This document shows, piece after piece, positions 49,637 to 60,441 of a DNA stretch of 64,000 bases. The notes beneath the pieces are model-generated. The model did no database searches and was not told where the DNA came from. It saw only the letters and a list, made by a program, of their open reading frames with translations. Made by a program: the position numbers and the translations under genes. Position 1 is the stretch's first letter. The number at the start of each line of letters is the position of its first letter. Source of the stretch: Williamsia limnetica (GTDB lineage: Bacteria > Actinomycetota > Actinomycetes > Mycobacteriales > Mycobacteriaceae); contig NZ_QJSP01000004.1 in assembly GCF_003217475.1 (NCBI RefSeq), positions 248,001-312,000 of the forward strand. Direction: 5' to 3'.

Positions 49637-52140
49637 CGGTGTCCGCCGTCCGGGTGGTGGCCACCGCGTTCGGGTGGGCTGTGCAGTGCGCGTGAATCGG
49701 CCATCAGGCGATCTCGCTCGTCGGGCTCGGGCCTGTCGAGGTCGGCCGGGTCGGGTTCACCGCGGAAGCGGTGCCACAGACGCCGCCCCGCCAGGAAGAC
49801 CAGCAGCACCCCGGCGCAGATGGTGATGATGAAGAGCGGTTTTCCATATGCGTTGGAATGTACTGACAGGTTGATGGGATCGCCCAACGGGACGCCGTTC
49901 GTGGTCACCAGCCCGATCTCGACGGTCATCGATCTCGATCGGTCGGCACGGGTGGGGATCTCGATCTGCCGGGTGCCGTTCGGGGGGATCTCGATGACGC
50001 CCAGATCCCCGACGGTCATGCCCTCGGGCACCGTGATGTTCAGTCGTGCCCGCATGGCAACAGGCAGATCGTTACGGATGACCAGCAGCAACGGACTGCG
50101 CTCGGACGCCAGCGTGAAGCGTCCCCCCGGATCGAGGATGCCCACGCCGTCGCTGATGCTCGCCACCGTGATCGACACCGCCGAGGTACGCATCGATGCG
50201 GCGCGTGCTGCCGCGTCCTGATCCTGCGGCGACACCGACGCCATGGCGCGCAGCAGATCCTCGCGCAGCGGGGCCATGTAGGCGGCGGGGGTGATGGGGA
50301 CGTCGGACCGCGTGGTCATCGAATCCTGCAGCTGTGAGATCGCGGAGCTGCTGCTTCGTACCGCCGCGATGGCCTGGGGGCTCGGGCCCGCGATCTGTGT
50401 TGCGCGGGGCGCGACGAGGCCGGCTCCGGCGGGTGTGGAGGCGATGGTCGTCAACTCCTCGGTGATGCCGGGCAGCGGCCGCGCCACCGCGAGGTCCGAT
50501 CCGAGGAGCATGGTCATCGCCGAGAGCACCGACTTGGTGTCCTCGGGCGTTGCCGACCACGTCGGCGGCGCGATCAGCACCTCACCGCGGCCGATCCGGT
50601 CGGCGATCGGGTCCGCCGGTGCCGGTGTTGCGAGCTGTTGGGGTGTCGCGGCGCTTGCCGACGGTTCGAGCGCGGTGAACATCAGCGAGGCGATCGCGGT
50701 CTGCCGGCGGGCCTGCTCCGAGCCCCGTACCCAGCCCGCGCGTTGTGCGTTGGGGGTGACCTGCGCCGAGTGGGGGGTGGTGCCCAGCGCGGCGAGCGCG
50801 CTGGCAAGTGCGGGGTCGTAGGTCTGTACCGCGAGGTCGTCGCCGAGCGGGTACGTGCCGTCCGGCGAGGTCGGCGCGGAGTTGTCGATGCCGGAGGCGG
50901 ACACGATGGCCCCGGTGGACAAGGTGTCGCGGACCAGATCCGCACTCGCGTCGTCGAGAACACCAGATGGCGGGATGGCGAGCCCGCGCACGCTCTTGAC
51001 GCCCAGGATGTTGTCGACGATGTCCGCGGGGGCGCGGAGCCCGATCTCGGATAGGTCCTTGTCCGCCACTCGCGTGAGCGCGGCGGTGTCCACATGTGCG
51101 AACGACGTCGCGACGACGCACGTCTGGCCCGCCAGCGCGCTGAGCCGGTCGAGGAAAGCAATGGCATCCGGCGTCCCGGTGCCTTCGCGTGCCGGGCCGG
51201 TGGGATCGCCCGGATCGGTGGAGACCAGGTAGGGCTCGGTCATCGATTGCACGCTGATCAGCAGGTCGGGGTCCACCGCGAGGCACAAACTGCGCGAGAG
51301 CTGCGAGTCGGGGTCGTCGGCATGCACCTGTTCCATCGCCATCAGCAGGTTGTCGAGGCGGCCGCCCGGCGAAATCGACTGCTGCAGCCCGTTGTCCATC
51401 AGCCGTACGGTCTCGTCTCCCCCACCGGTGACGCCGGGCGCGAGCGAGGCCGGGGCGGCGATCGGCCACAACATCGTCAGGCCGACCGGCGCAGAGGTGT
51501 CGGGCGGGATGGAGCCGTCTCCCCCGATCGGTGAGGTGAGCGGATCCGCGCTCTGCTCGGCTGTGCGGGCCCGGTCGCGGTCGGCCGGCAGACCCATCAC
51601 GGGGAGCAGTGTGCGCGAATCATCGAGTCTGGCGGGCACCCCGTAGTCGGGGGTCCCGTTGACATTGATGAGGATCGGATACACGCCGGGGCGGTCGATC
51701 TGGAGACTGGGATCGCCCGAGCTGTTGTCCGAGAGGTTTATCCGCAAGGTGAACGGGAGGCTCTTCCCGGGTGCGAGCTGCTCGGAGATGTCCTGGAATG
51801 CGCCGACGACATCGAAGCTGTTGGCGTCGGCGGACAGTGAGTCCCCCAGACCCTCGCTGGTGGTCACCTGCGGCGCCCGCTGCAGACGCATGGCGATGTT
51901 GTTGACCGGCCTGTCACCGACGTTGGTGAGGGTGCCGCGGGCCGTCACGGTGCCGGGACTGGTGGTGGTGACGGCGGACGGGTCGATCGCGTCGAGCGAG
52001 ATCCGCAAGAACTCCCCGGTCTCGGACCCGTCGTCGCCGGGTGCGGCACCGGCGGGTGGACCCGATCCGATGACGAACACGCCCACCACCGCGAGCACGC
52101 CCAGCAGGGCGATCAGGACCCGCATCGATCCGGCCTTCAC
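49633..52140 (-). CDS. DUF6049 secreted/membrane protein (Rv3909-like)
   Basis: An 835-residue protein. A signal peptide (about 5-35, [20 protein letters not shown]) opens it; a long extracytoplasmic part follows; one membrane helix is near 765-785; a charged cytosolic tail ends it. It occupies the place of Rv3909 between mutT4 and murJ. Because it is translationally coupled to murJ (ATGA overlap), a role in cell-wall export or growth is a reasonable guess; its function is unknown. The GTG start overlaps the mutT4 stop. Confidence 0.88.
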   Translation of the reverse strand: MKAGSMRVLIALLGVLAVVGVFVIGSGPPAGAAPGDDGSETGEFLRISLDAIDPSAVTTTSPGTVTARGTLTNVGDRPVNNIAMRLQRAPQVTTSEGLGDSLSADANSFDVVGAFQDISEQLAPGKSLPFTLRINLSDNSSGDPSLQIDRPGVYPILINVNGTPDYGVPARLDDSRTLLPVMGLPADRDRARTAEQSADPLTSPIGGDGSIPPDTSAPVGLTMLWPIAAPASLAPGVTGGGDETVRLMDNGLQQSISPGGRLDNLLMAMEQVHADDPDSQLSRSLCLAVDPDLLISVQSMTEPYLVSTDPGDPTGPAREGTGTPDAIAFLDRLSALAGQTCVVATSFAHVDTAALTRVADKDLSEIGLRAPADIVDNILGVKSVRGLAIPPSGVLDDASADLVRDTLSTGAIVSASGIDNSAPTSPDGTYPLGDDLAVQTYDPALASALAALGTTPHSAQVTPNAQRAGWVRGSEQARRQTAIASLMFTALEPSASAATPQQLATPAPADPIADRIGRGEVLIAPPTWSATPEDTKSVLSAMTMLLGSDLAVARPLPGITEELTTIASTPAGAGLVAPRATQIAGPSPQAIAAVRSSSSAISQLQDSMTTRSDVPITPAAYMAPLREDLLRAMASVSPQDQDAAARAASMRTSAVSITVASISDGVGILDPGGRFTLASERSPLLLVIRNDLPVAMRARLNITVPEGMTVGDLGVIEIPPNGTRQIEIPTRADRSRSMTVEIGLVTTNGVPLGDPINLSVHSNAYGKPLFIITICAGVLLVFLAGRRLWHRFRGEPDPADLDRPEPDERDRLMADSRALHSPPERGGHHPDGGHR

Positions 52141-53204
52141 GTGGCGTCGGGTGGGCCGGAGTCGGCCGGCGGACTGTGCGCGGCGGGTGCGTCCGTGGAC
52201 TCACCGCCCTCGCCGCTGCGGCCGGAACCGCGACGGCCACGACGGCGGCGTCGTCGAGGTTTGGCGACCACCGGCGGTTCATTGCGTTTCTGGTTGCGGG
52301 CAGCAGCAGCCTTCTCGTACGCGTTGGGCTCGGTGCGGGCCCCTTGCGTCTCCGATTGCGCCATGCGGTCCGGGTCGGCGGTCAGTTCTGCGATGACGTC
52401 TTCGGCGACCCGTGCGAGGCGGCGTTCGTCGGAGTAGGTCAGTCGTCGGGGTAGGTCGATCAACGGCACCCAGGCCACCTCGGCGACCTCGTAGTCGGCG
52501 TCTGAGAGTTCGCCGCCGGTGAAGCGCATCAGATAATGGTGAACGGTCTTGTGGATCCGTTTGCCCTCGCTGACGAACCAGTAGTCGATCTTGCCCAGGG
52601 GCGCCACCACGTTGCCCTTGATCCCGGTTTCCTCGGCCACCTCGCGGATGGCGGTCTGTTCGGCCGTCTCACCCGTCTCGATGTGGCCTTTGGGCAACGA
52701 CCACATCATCCGGCCGCGGCGATCCACCCGGCCGATGAGTGCTGCGCAGCGTTCGTCGCCGGGACCGTCCAGCCCGGAGACCATCAACCCTCCGGCGGAC
52801 GTCTCCCGGACGGTGCGCAGGCGCTGCTTGGCCAGGTTGGCAGGCACCTTGGGCGGTGCCTTGGTCTTACCGACGTCGGACGGCTTGACCTGCGCTGTTC
52901 GACCGTCGGTGACGGGGTTTCCCGCGACACCGGTTGCTTCGCTGCGGGCCGCTTCGACGCTGCTGTCGGCGGGCCGCGACGGTTTGCGGCGGCGACCGCG
53001 GCGCGACCGGCGCGAGCCGCCGCCACCGGACTCGGGGGTGGAGTGCTCGTCGGGCGCCTTCTGTTCGCCACCTGCGGGTTGTTGGCGGGTCTCGGTTCCG
53101 TTCTGGTTCGCGTTGACATCGCGACCGGCCCCGCGCCTACCGCCGCGCCTGCGCCGTGGGCGCCGGGCGACGTCCCTATTCGGCTCGGTGGGTTCGGCTG
53201 ACAC
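52137..53204 (-). CDS. mutT4: MutT4-like NUDIX hydrolase with Arg-rich flanks
   Basis: About 355 residues. The NUDIX domain (about 135-275) has [23 protein letters not shown]. The first 125 residues are Arg/Gly/Ser-rich and the last 65 have a run of about nine basic residues, so the ends probably bind nucleic acid or membrane. Rv3908 (mutT4) occupies this position in M. tuberculosis. Its substrate is not settled. The GTG at 53204 was chosen; the upstream frame enters the divergent pcnA promoter region. Confidence 0.87.
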   Translation of the reverse strand: MSAEPTEPNRDVARRPRRRRGGRRGAGRDVNANQNGTETRQQPAGGEQKAPDEHSTPESGGGGSRRSRRGRRRKPSRPADSSVEAARSEATGVAGNPVTDGRTAQVKPSDVGKTKAPPKVPANLAKQRLRTVRETSAGGLMVSGLDGPGDERCAALIGRVDRRGRMMWSLPKGHIETGETAEQTAIREVAEETGIKGNVVAPLGKIDYWFVSEGKRIHKTVHHYLMRFTGGELSDADYEVAEVAWVPLIDLPRRLTYSDERRLARVAEDVIAELTADPDRMAQSETQGARTEPNAYEKAAAARNQKRNEPPVVAKPRRRRRRGRRGSGRSGEGGESTDAPAAHSPPADSGPPDAT

Positions 53205-53317
53205 CCAATAGATGCTAGTCGTCTGTAACCCGCTGTTTGCTCCAGCGTGGCCGATGGTGGCTTCGAGCACTGTGCCGGAAGCGAAGCTCGACATGTTCCT
53301 CGGTACTCTGGCGTTTC

Positions 53318-54784
53318 GTGACAACTCCTGCTGATTCCACAGATGACCTGGCTGCCGCCGAACGACGGACCAGGTTGCTGGCTGCGGCTGCGGTGTCGCT
53401 GCGGAGTCTGTCGGACGTCCTCGACCCGCTCGGTGCCCGATTCGCGGCTGCGGGTTTCGAGCTGTACCTCGTCGGCGGTTCGGTCCGTGATGCGGTGCTG
53501 GGTCGTCTCACGAACGATCTGGACTTCACCACCGACGCCCGGCCCGACAGGGTGAAGGAACTGCTGCACGGGTGGGCGGAGGCGATCTGGGACACCGGTA
53601 TCGATTTCGGCACCATCAGCGCTGCCAAGGCCGGGCAGCAGATCGAGATCACCACGTTCCGGGCCGATTCGTACGACCGGGTCGGGCGCAATCCGCAGGT
53701 GCGGTTCGGTGATCGCCTCGAGGACGACCTGATCCGCCGCGATTTCTCCATGAACGCGATGGCGGTGAAGATCGGGGCCGACGGCAGCCAGCAGTTCGTC
53801 GATCCGCTCGGTGGCATGGATGCGCTGCTCGCCGGGGTGATCGATACGCCCGCCGCGCCCGAGGACTCCTTCAACGACGATCCGCTGCGGATGCTGCGCG
53901 GCGTCAGATTCGTCTCGCAGCTCGGCTTCTCCCTCTCCCCCGGTGTCTTCGACGCGACCATCCGGATGGCCGCGCAGATCGAACGGATCACGGTCGAGCG
54001 GGTTGCTGCCGAACTCGACAAGCTGATTCTCGGCGAGCATGCCGTCGAGGGCATCGACATGCTGTGCGAGACAGGTCTGGCCGAACGTGTCATACCCGAG
54101 ATCCCCGGGATGAAGTTGGCGATCGACGAACACCATCAGCACAAGGACGTCTACACCCACTCACTCACGGTGCTGTCGCAGGCGATCGATCTGGAGGACG
54201 GCGATCCCGACCTGGTGCTGCGGTGGGCGGCGATCCTCCACGACATCGGTAAGCCGGGCACCCGCCGGCATGAACCCAATGGCGGCGTCAGCTTTCATCA
54301 CCACGAGGTCGTCGGCGCCAAGATGGTGCGCAAGCGGCTGCGGGCTCTGAAGTATCCGAAGGCCGTGATCGAGGACGTGGCCAATCTGGTTTTCCTGCAC
54401 CTGCGATTCCACGGCTACGGCGACAACCAGTGGACCGACTCGGCGGTGCGCCGCTATGTCACGGACGCAGGTGACCTGCTCCCCCGGCTCCACAAACTCG
54501 TGCGGGCAGACTGCACCACCCGCAACAAGCGGCGGGCCAAGAGACTGCAGCAGAACTACGACAACCTCGAGGCCCGGATCGACAAGATCGCCGAGGCGGA
54601 GGACCTCGCCCGGGTCCGGCCCGATCTGGACGGCAACGCGATCATGGAGCTACTCGGCCTTCCGCCAGGTCCCCAGGTCGGCAAGGCATGGCGGTACCTG
54701 AAGGAACTACGCCTCGACCGGGGCCCCATGTCGCACGAGGAGGCCGAAGAAGCACTCCGGCAGTGGTGGGCAGAGCAGAACTGA
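53318..54784 (+). CDS. pcnA: CCA tRNA nucleotidyltransferase (PcnA)
   Basis: A 488-residue class II nucleotidyltransferase that adds CCA to tRNA 3' ends. The catalytic head has [14 protein letters not shown] and DLDFTTDA. The RNA-binding and fingers region follows. A C-terminal HD domain shows [12 protein letters not shown] and [11 protein letters not shown]. Neither tRNA gene in this window encodes CCA, so such an enzyme is needed. The GTG at 53318 starts nine bases after TACTCT (53304-53309), a possible -10, so the mRNA may be leaderless. It is divergent from mutT4. Confidence 0.95.
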   Translation: MTTPADSTDDLAAAERRTRLLAAAAVSLRSLSDVLDPLGARFAAAGFELYLVGGSVRDAVLGRLTNDLDFTTDARPDRVKELLHGWAEAIWDTGIDFGTISAAKAGQQIEITTFRADSYDRVGRNPQVRFGDRLEDDLIRRDFSMNAMAVKIGADGSQQFVDPLGGMDALLAGVIDTPAAPEDSFNDDPLRMLRGVRFVSQLGFSLSPGVFDATIRMAAQIERITVERVAAELDKLILGEHAVEGIDMLCETGLAERVIPEIPGMKLAIDEHHQHKDVYTHSLTVLSQAIDLEDGDPDLVLRWAAILHDIGKPGTRRHEPNGGVSFHHHEVVGAKMVRKRLRALKYPKAVIEDVANLVFLHLRFHGYGDNQWTDSAVRRYVTDAGDLLPRLHKLVRADCTTRNKRRAKRLQQNYDNLEARIDKIAEAEDLARVRPDLDGNAIMELLGLPPGPQVGKAWRYLKELRLDRGPMSHEEAEEALRQWWAEQN

Positions 54785-54805
54785 GCGCGGTGAGGGCAGG
54801 GGCGA

Positions 54806-55612
54806 TCAGGTCAGCGAAACCAGTTCGCCGAGGTCGTCATTGGGGAGTTCGCCGTCGACGACCGCGGTGACGGTCGCGTTGTTCAGGACGATGCCGCCCT
54901 TGTGATTGTCGAGGAATGCGGTGTCGGCGGCGTCGCGTCCGGTGGCGATGCGGACCAGGGTCTGCCGAGGGGCGAGGCACGTCGCATCCACCACTCGCCA
55001 CTGTCCGACGACGAAAGCCTCGGCGACGGCGTGGAAATCCATGGGATCGCAGCCGGGTGCGTAGACGGCCACCAGCCGTGCCGGCACATTCACCGCGCGC
55101 AGTGAGGCGACGACGAGATGTGCGTAATCGCGGCACACGCCGGCGCCGGCGAGCAGCGTGTCCGCAGCGCCGTCGATGGGGTCGCTCGAACCGGGTACGT
55201 AGTCGAGATGGGTACCAACCCAGGCCGAGACCTTCTCCAGCAATCGGGCAGGTTCGGTGATGTCACCGAATTGCTTTGCGGCGAAACCGAAGAACTTGTC
55301 GGCTTCGGCGTAACGGCTGGGACGCAGATACAGCGACAGGTCGTAATCGGAGACCGGGGCGGGTTCGGTGTTGCCGAGCACGGTGGCCTCGTACCTCGCC
55401 TGCAGGTTGCCGACCCCGGCGTGCATCATGTGGATGCGATTGCCGTGGGCACCGCTGACCTCACGGACGTCCAACGGCTCGCCGTCGAGCAGGAACGACA
55501 GTGATTCGGTCACCTCGGTACCCGGATGGGGCGCGATCGCGATCTGGAACTCGAGATCTGTCTCAGCGGTGATGTCGACGTCGAGGTGGGCAGAAACGTC
55601 ACGTTTGAGCAC
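54806..55612 (-). CDS. Transglutaminase-like protein
   Basis: A 268-residue protein with a transglutaminase/protease-like fold. The catalytic triad is Cys in GVCRDYAHL, His in MDFHAVAEAF, and Asp in VVDATC. The first 90 residues resemble the N-terminal domain often preceding this fold. Such proteins may be peptidases or amide-forming enzymes; the substrate is unknown. It is convergent with pcnA and lies 48 bases after the DAG kinase gene on the same strand. Starts at GTG 55612. Confidence 0.9.
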   Translation of the reverse strand: MLKRDVSAHLDVDITAETDLEFQIAIAPHPGTEVTESLSFLLDGEPLDVREVSGAHGNRIHMMHAGVGNLQARYEATVLGNTEPAPVSDYDLSLYLRPSRYAEADKFFGFAAKQFGDITEPARLLEKVSAWVGTHLDYVPGSSDPIDGAADTLLAGAGVCRDYAHLVVASLRAVNVPARLVAVYAPGCDPMDFHAVAEAFVVGQWRVVDATCLAPRQTLVRIATGRDAADTAFLDNHKGGIVLNNATVTAVVDGELPNDDLGELVSLT

Positions 55613-55660
55613 GGGACTCCTTAGAGGGGCATGAAGCTCGGGCGCATCAGGTGTGCGCGA

Positions 55661-56581
55661 CTACCCACGATCGGTGTTCTCCAATCTCGGTACCAGAAAG
55701 GTTACGGCACCGGGCAGTATTTCGATGGTCGCGGGAAGCATGCCGACCCGTTCGCCGTCGGCGTAGACCGGTGCGCTGGGTTCGCATTCGAGCACGATCT
55801 TTCGGCCACGCAGTTGTTCGACCTCCGGTCGATGAATGTGCTTGCCGCTGTAGACCGTTGGGAAGAGGGTGAGCAGGCGCAGTCGGGAGCCGCTGAGCAC
55901 GAGGGTCAGATCGAGTGATCCGTCGTCGACGATGGCGGCCGGTGTGATCTGCATCCCTCCGCCATATGAGGGAGTGTTGCCGACGGATGCGAGGACGAGG
56001 TCGCGTTCGATGGTGACGCCGTCGACGGTGATCCGGTAGTGGAACGGCTTGAGCTTCACGATCTCGGCGACAGCTGCGATCGGGTAACGCAATTGGCCTT
56101 TCGGTCGCGCCATCATGTTGGCCCGCTCGGTGACCAGCGCGTCGAGTCCGGTCGCCGCGACCGTTCCGAACACGGAGGTACTGCCGTCGGCGAGGGTGAT
56201 CTGGGCAAGGTCGATGCTGCGCTCGTGAGCGGCACCGACGATCGCTGCGGCTGCGAGGGGATCGTCGACCGGAATGCCCAGTGCGCGTGCATGATCGTTA
56301 CCGGTGCCGGCAGGCATGAGACCGATGGGCATACCGGTCCCCCGCGCCGCCTCCAATGCCATCCGGACGCTGCCGTCGCCGCCGATGACCACGATGGCGT
56401 CGTGATCGGACCGCGCAGCCGTGTGCGCCAACTGCTGAGCGTGCGCCGCGTCGCGGCCGATCATCTCGGTGACGTCGAGGCCGTGCGTGGCGAGCGCCGT
56501 CAGTGCGGTCTCGGCGGCCCCGGCTCCCAGACCGTGACGTGCCGAGGGGTTGATCAGTGCGGCAATGCGCCGAGTGGTCAT
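55661..56581 (-). CDS. Diacylglycerol kinase-family lipid kinase
   Basis: A 306-residue enzyme of the DAGK catalytic family. It has the nucleotide-binding IGGDGSVRMALEA and the PAGTGNDHARALGI motif. It phosphorylates diacylglycerol or a related lipid to give phosphatidic acid. The M. tuberculosis relative Rv2252 acts in phosphatidylinositol mannoside synthesis, and its neighbours Rv2249c-Rv2251 match the genes here. The ATG overlaps the flavoprotein stop, so the two are cotranscribed. Confidence 0.92.
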   Translation of the reverse strand: MTTRRIAALINPSARHGLGAGAAETALTALATHGLDVTEMIGRDAAHAQQLAHTAARSDHDAIVVIGGDGSVRMALEAARGTGMPIGLMPAGTGNDHARALGIPVDDPLAAAAIVGAAHERSIDLAQITLADGSTSVFGTVAATGLDALVTERANMMARPKGQLRYPIAAVAEIVKLKPFHYRITVDGVTIERDLVLASVGNTPSYGGGMQITPAAIVDDGSLDLTLVLSGSRLRLLTLFPTVYSGKHIHRPEVEQLRGRKIVLECEPSAPVYADGERVGMLPATIEILPGAVTFLVPRLENTDRG

Positions 56582-58197
56582 GGGATCAGTTTGCCGGGGT
56601 TCAGGATTCCGGCGGGGTCCAGGGCGTCTTTCACCGCGCGCAGGATCCGTACACCGACATCTCCGATCTCCGCGTCGACCCATGGGCGATGGTCGGCACC
56701 AACGGCGTGGTGGTGGGTGATCGTGCCGCCGCCGGCGACAAGTGCTTCGGACGCAGCGGCTTTCGCGGTCTGCCACTGCGTGATGGGATTGCTGTCGCAC
56801 TTGTAGACCACAGTGAAGTACAGCGAGGCGCCGGTCGGATAGGTGTGCGAGATGTGGCAGAGCACCAGGGCCGGTGATCCCGACGTCTCGATGGCATCGG
56901 TCAGGGCGGTGGTGACGGCCGCCTTCAGCGCGCTGAGATTGCTCCAAGTGGTGGCGGTCTCGAGGGTTTCGCAGCCGACCCCGATGGCGAGGAGGGCGTC
57001 GCGCAGATACGGCGCGTCGAATCGGCCGTGCTCCCAGGCCTGCCCGCGCGGAGCTCCGAGAGACCGTCCGCCGGAATCCCTCATCACCGCGGCGGTCAGT
57101 TCTTGTCGTGCCTGTGCAACGGCGCCGGTCCCCTCGAACGTGGTGATCGCGAGTGCACCGCCGGAGACCGAGTCGTCGGTGGCCCCGATCTTGCCGGGGC
57201 TCGCGAGGTTGACCCCGGTTTCCGCCTCGTCGGACAGCCGCATGACCGTCGGACCTCCGCCCTGCTGGGCGACGGCACGTAATGCTGTTGCGCCCGTCGC
57301 GAAGTCGGGAAAGTGCCAGGCTTCGTGGAGCGTGACCGGTGCCGCGGCGCGGACTCGCACCGTGACCTCGGTGATGATCCCGAAGGTACCTTCCGAACCG
57401 AGGAACAGTTGACGGAGGTCAGGTCCGGCCGCAGTTTTGGGGGCTCCGCCGAGGTCGAGGATGCCGGTCGGGGTGACGACTCGGAGTCCGGTGACCATGT
57501 CGTCGAAGCGTCCGTAGCCGGCGGAGGCCTGTCCCGATGACCGGGTGGCCGCGAACCCGCCGATGGTCGCGAACTGGAAGCTCTGCGGGAAGTGGCCGAG
57601 GGAGAACCCGTGGGCGCCGAGGAGTTCTTCGGCGCGCGGCCCGGTGACACCGGCGCCGAACGTCGCCTGGGCCGAGACCGGATCGATCGAGACCAGTTGA
57701 TCGAAGTTGCGCAGATCCACCGAGAGGACACCGCGCAGACCACCGGCGTCGGGGTCGAGACCGCCCACGACGCTGGTACCCCCGCCGAAGGGGACCACGG
57801 CGATCGACTGGTCGGCGCACCAGCGCAGGAGGTCGGCGATCTGGCCGCTCGTGGCCGGTGCGACGACGGCATCGGGGGCGTCCTGGTGTGACTGCCGACG
57901 TCGCAGCAGATCCAGTGTCGACTTGCCGCCGGCTCGGATCAGCCGGTCTCCGTCGCCGGTGGCGACGGTGCCGACGATGGCCTCGAGTGCGGCGATGTCG
58001 GAGGCCCTCAGGCGGCTGGGGGACAGGCGCACCTGCGTCGCGGCGGGGGCGGCGATCTGCTCGCCTGAAACGCCCAAGACCTGGCCAAGGAGGTCTTTGA
58101 CGGGCTGGGGAAGGGTGGTGGCGGCCGCGGTGGTGCCCCAGGCGTTCCACTGCATCGGGGGAAGCGGCAACTCGTGCTGGGGATAGTCGGCGGTCAT
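56578..58197 (-). CDS. AGPS-like FAD-binding oxidoreductase
   Basis: A 539-residue flavoprotein. A FAD-binding type-4 domain (about 110-290) has VVPFGGGTSVVGGL, and a FAD-oxidase C-terminal domain follows. The motif GGFAATRSSGQASAGYG and the overall order resemble alkyl-dihydroxyacetone-phosphate synthase. True ether-lipid synthesis is not shown; relatives in actinobacteria are often annotated only as FAD-linked oxidases. It is divergent from the TetR gene by 20 bases and overlaps the DAG kinase gene. Corresponds to Rv2251. Confidence 0.88.
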   Translation of the reverse strand: MTADYPQHELPLPPMQWNAWGTTAAATTLPQPVKDLLGQVLGVSGEQIAAPAATQVRLSPSRLRASDIAALEAIVGTVATGDGDRLIRAGGKSTLDLLRRRQSHQDAPDAVVAPATSGQIADLLRWCADQSIAVVPFGGGTSVVGGLDPDAGGLRGVLSVDLRNFDQLVSIDPVSAQATFGAGVTGPRAEELLGAHGFSLGHFPQSFQFATIGGFAATRSSGQASAGYGRFDDMVTGLRVVTPTGILDLGGAPKTAAGPDLRQLFLGSEGTFGIITEVTVRVRAAAPVTLHEAWHFPDFATGATALRAVAQQGGGPTVMRLSDEAETGVNLASPGKIGATDDSVSGGALAITTFEGTGAVAQARQELTAAVMRDSGGRSLGAPRGQAWEHGRFDAPYLRDALLAIGVGCETLETATTWSNLSALKAAVTTALTDAIETSGSPALVLCHISHTYPTGASLYFTVVYKCDSNPITQWQTAKAAASEALVAGGGTITHHHAVGADHRPWVDAEIGDVGVRILRAVKDALDPAGILNPGKLIP

Positions 58198-58217
58198 GCG
58201 TTACAGTTTTACATAAG
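58198..58217. promoter_or_regulatory. Compact divergent promoter between the flavoprotein and TetR genes
   Basis: Only 20 bases separate the two start codons. The inverted repeat CGTTAC (58199-58204) and GTAACG (58228-58233) straddles the TetR start codon. The spacing means promoters, operator and starts overlap, and one or both mRNAs may be leaderless. The arms would suit a dimeric regulator such as the adjacent TetR protein. Confidence 0.5.
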
Positions 58218-58829
58218 ATGTCAATCCGTAACGATAGTCCCGCTGCCCTGCGTTCTCGTGACCCCGAGACCAGAGACGTCACCGACCGCGTGCTCGACGC
58301 GGCGCGGAGCGCTCTCGTCCGGGCCGGGGGCGGCAAGATCACCCTGGCCGAGGTCGCTCGGACCGCGGGTGTCAGCAGGCCGACGGTGTACCGGCGCTGG
58401 CCTGATGTGGGTTCGGTGACCGGTGAACTCGTGACCCGCGAGATGGCAGGCCTGGTCGCGGGCATTCCGGCCACAGGTCCGACGTTGGACGAGCAGGTCG
58501 ACCGGCTCGTCGCGGTGGCCGACGCGATCCGCGAGAACGAGCTGTTCTCAGTGCTGTGGCGGGAGCCGTCGACCGCGCTGGCCCCGTACGTCTTCGTGCG
58601 GCTCGGTAAAAGTCAGAAGGCGGTACTCGCGTTGCTGCAACGCGCGATCGTCGACGGCCAGCGCCGCGGCGATGTCCGTACCGGCAAACCCGATCAGCTC
58701 GCGGCGATGGTGCTGCTGATCTGCCAGTCGGCGATCCAGTCACATGCGATCGTCGAACCGATCCTGGGTGAGCAGTGGTCCGTCGAGCTTCGTCACGCCC
58801 TCATGTCCTACCTGAGGATCGAGCGGTGA
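58218..58829 (+). CDS. TetR-family regulator of the glycerolipid module
   Basis: A 203-residue regulator. The helix-turn-helix reads ITLAEVARTAGVSRPTVYRRW (residues 41-61). The C-terminal part is a TetR ligand-binding domain with a conserved hydrophobic core. It is located like Rv2250c, between an AGPS-like flavoprotein and glpD. It is divergent from the flavoprotein and overlaps glpD (GTGA), so it probably controls both. Its inducer is unknown, perhaps a lipid or acyl-CoA. Confidence 0.9.
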   Translation: MSIRNDSPAALRSRDPETRDVTDRVLDAARSALVRAGGGKITLAEVARTAGVSRPTVYRRWPDVGSVTGELVTREMAGLVAGIPATGPTLDEQVDRLVAVADAIRENELFSVLWREPSTALAPYVFVRLGKSQKAVLALLQRAIVDGQRRGDVRTGKPDQLAAMVLLICQSAIQSHAIVEPILGEQWSVELRHALMSYLRIER

Positions 58830-60394
58830 ACGGCCACCCCGACGACAACATTCCGGCAGGCGCACTCAACGCGTCCAGGCGCAGCCGCGAACTGGCGGAA
58901 TTGGCTACTCGGACAGAACCTTTGGATCTCCTCGTCGTCGGCGGTGGGATCACCGGTGTCGGCGTCGCACTCGATGCCGCGTCGCGGGGACTGTCGGTGG
59001 CGCTTGTCGAGGCCCAGGACCTGGCGTTCGGCACGAGCCGGTGGAGCAGCAAACTGGTGCATGGCGGCCTGCGCTACCTCGCCAGCGGCAATGTGGGGAT
59101 TGCCCACGAATCGGCGGTCGAGCGCCACCGGATCATGACCGACATCGCACCTCACCTGGTGCGCTCGATGACGCAGGTGTTGCCGGTCTTCGACGACAGT
59201 CCGGTGTTGGGCAGGCTTGCCACCCGCGCCGGCATGTTTGCCGGAGACATATTGCGCCACAACGCAAAAACTTCGGCCCAGCTGCTTCCTCGCTCCCGGA
59301 AGGTTTCGGGGGAGCAAGCGGCGGAACTGGTCCCGGGTCTGCGCAGGGACGGTCTGCGCTCGGCGGTCCTGGCAGCCGACGGCCAGCTCGTCGACGATGC
59401 CCGGTTGGTGGTGGCGGTGGCCCGTACCGCAGCCGCACACGGCGCGGTCATCCTCACGTACACCCGCGCCACCGAGGTGACCGGTGACGGCGCCACCCTG
59501 ACCGACGTCAGGACCGGCCGCCGCTTCGCCGTCGCGGCGCGGTCGGTGATCAACGCCGCGGGTGTGTGGGCGGGTGAGGTCGACCATTCGATCAGGTTGC
59601 GACCCAGTCGCGGAACACATCTCGTGGTTCCTGCCGAATCGCTGGGCAACCCGGCCGGCGCGTTGACAGTGCCGGTGGGAGACAGCATCAGCCGTTTCGT
59701 CTTCGCTCTGCCACAACAACTCGGGCGTGTGTTCATCGGGCTGACCGACGAGGACGCGCCGGGACCGATACCGGACGAACCGCAACCCACCGAGGCCGAG
59801 ATCGACATGCTCCTCGAGACGATCAACAAGGCACTGGCCCGGCCACTGGACCGGTCCGACATCGTCGGAGTGTTCTCGGGCCTGCGTCCGCTGGTCGATC
59901 AGGTGGGGGCCGGGGTCGAGATGAGCACATCAGACCTGTCCCGCAAGCACCTGGTCGCGTTCACCGGCGGCATGATCACCGTGGTCGGGGGCAAGCTCAC
60001 GACGTACCGGCAGATGGCCGAACAGGCGGTCGACGCGGCGGTCACTCGGTCCGGAGTGCCCGCCGGACCGTGTATCACCGCAACCCTGCCCCTGATAGGT
60101 GCCACCGGCGCCGCGACCGATTCGGCTCTGCCCGCATCGTTGGTCGCGCGGTTCGGTGGGGAGTCGGAGCACGTGCTGGCCGTCGCCACCACGGATCGTC
60201 CGACCGCGCTCATCGCTCCCGGGATCGACGTCACGCGCGCCGAGATCGAGTTCGCGATCACTCACGAGGGTGCGTGCACGATCTCCGACATCTTGGCCCG
60301 ACGGACCCGGATCGGTTTGGTGTCAGGCGACGCCGATCGGGCGACGGGAGCCGTCGCGGAGATCTTCGAGGGTGCCGCCGAGACATCCGCCTGA
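58826..60394 (+). CDS. glpD: Glycerol-3-phosphate dehydrogenase (FAD)
   Basis: A 522-residue membrane-associated flavoprotein. The FAD motif is LLVVGGGITGVGVALDAA. The family segments WSSKLVHGGLRYL, INAAGVWAGEV and FTGGMITVVGGKLTTYR are present. It oxidises glycerol 3-phosphate to dihydroxyacetone phosphate and passes electrons to quinone. The GTG at 58826 overlaps the TetR stop. In M. tuberculosis glpD1 (Rv2249c) has the same neighbours. Confidence 0.94.
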   Translation: MNGHPDDNIPAGALNASRRSRELAELATRTEPLDLLVVGGGITGVGVALDAASRGLSVALVEAQDLAFGTSRWSSKLVHGGLRYLASGNVGIAHESAVERHRIMTDIAPHLVRSMTQVLPVFDDSPVLGRLATRAGMFAGDILRHNAKTSAQLLPRSRKVSGEQAAELVPGLRRDGLRSAVLAADGQLVDDARLVVAVARTAAAHGAVILTYTRATEVTGDGATLTDVRTGRRFAVAARSVINAAGVWAGEVDHSIRLRPSRGTHLVVPAESLGNPAGALTVPVGDSISRFVFALPQQLGRVFIGLTDEDAPGPIPDEPQPTEAEIDMLLETINKALARPLDRSDIVGVFSGLRPLVDQVGAGVEMSTSDLSRKHLVAFTGGMITVVGGKLTTYRQMAEQAVDAAVTRSGVPAGPCITATLPLIGATGAATDSALPASLVARFGGESEHVLAVATTDRPTALIAPGIDVTRAEIEFAITHEGACTISDILARRTRIGLVSGDADRATGAVAEIFEGAAETSA

Positions 60395-60441
60395 GCAAGC
60401 GTCGAGCCGAACCGCGGTGAGTGCGGTTAGTGTGGGCTCTC

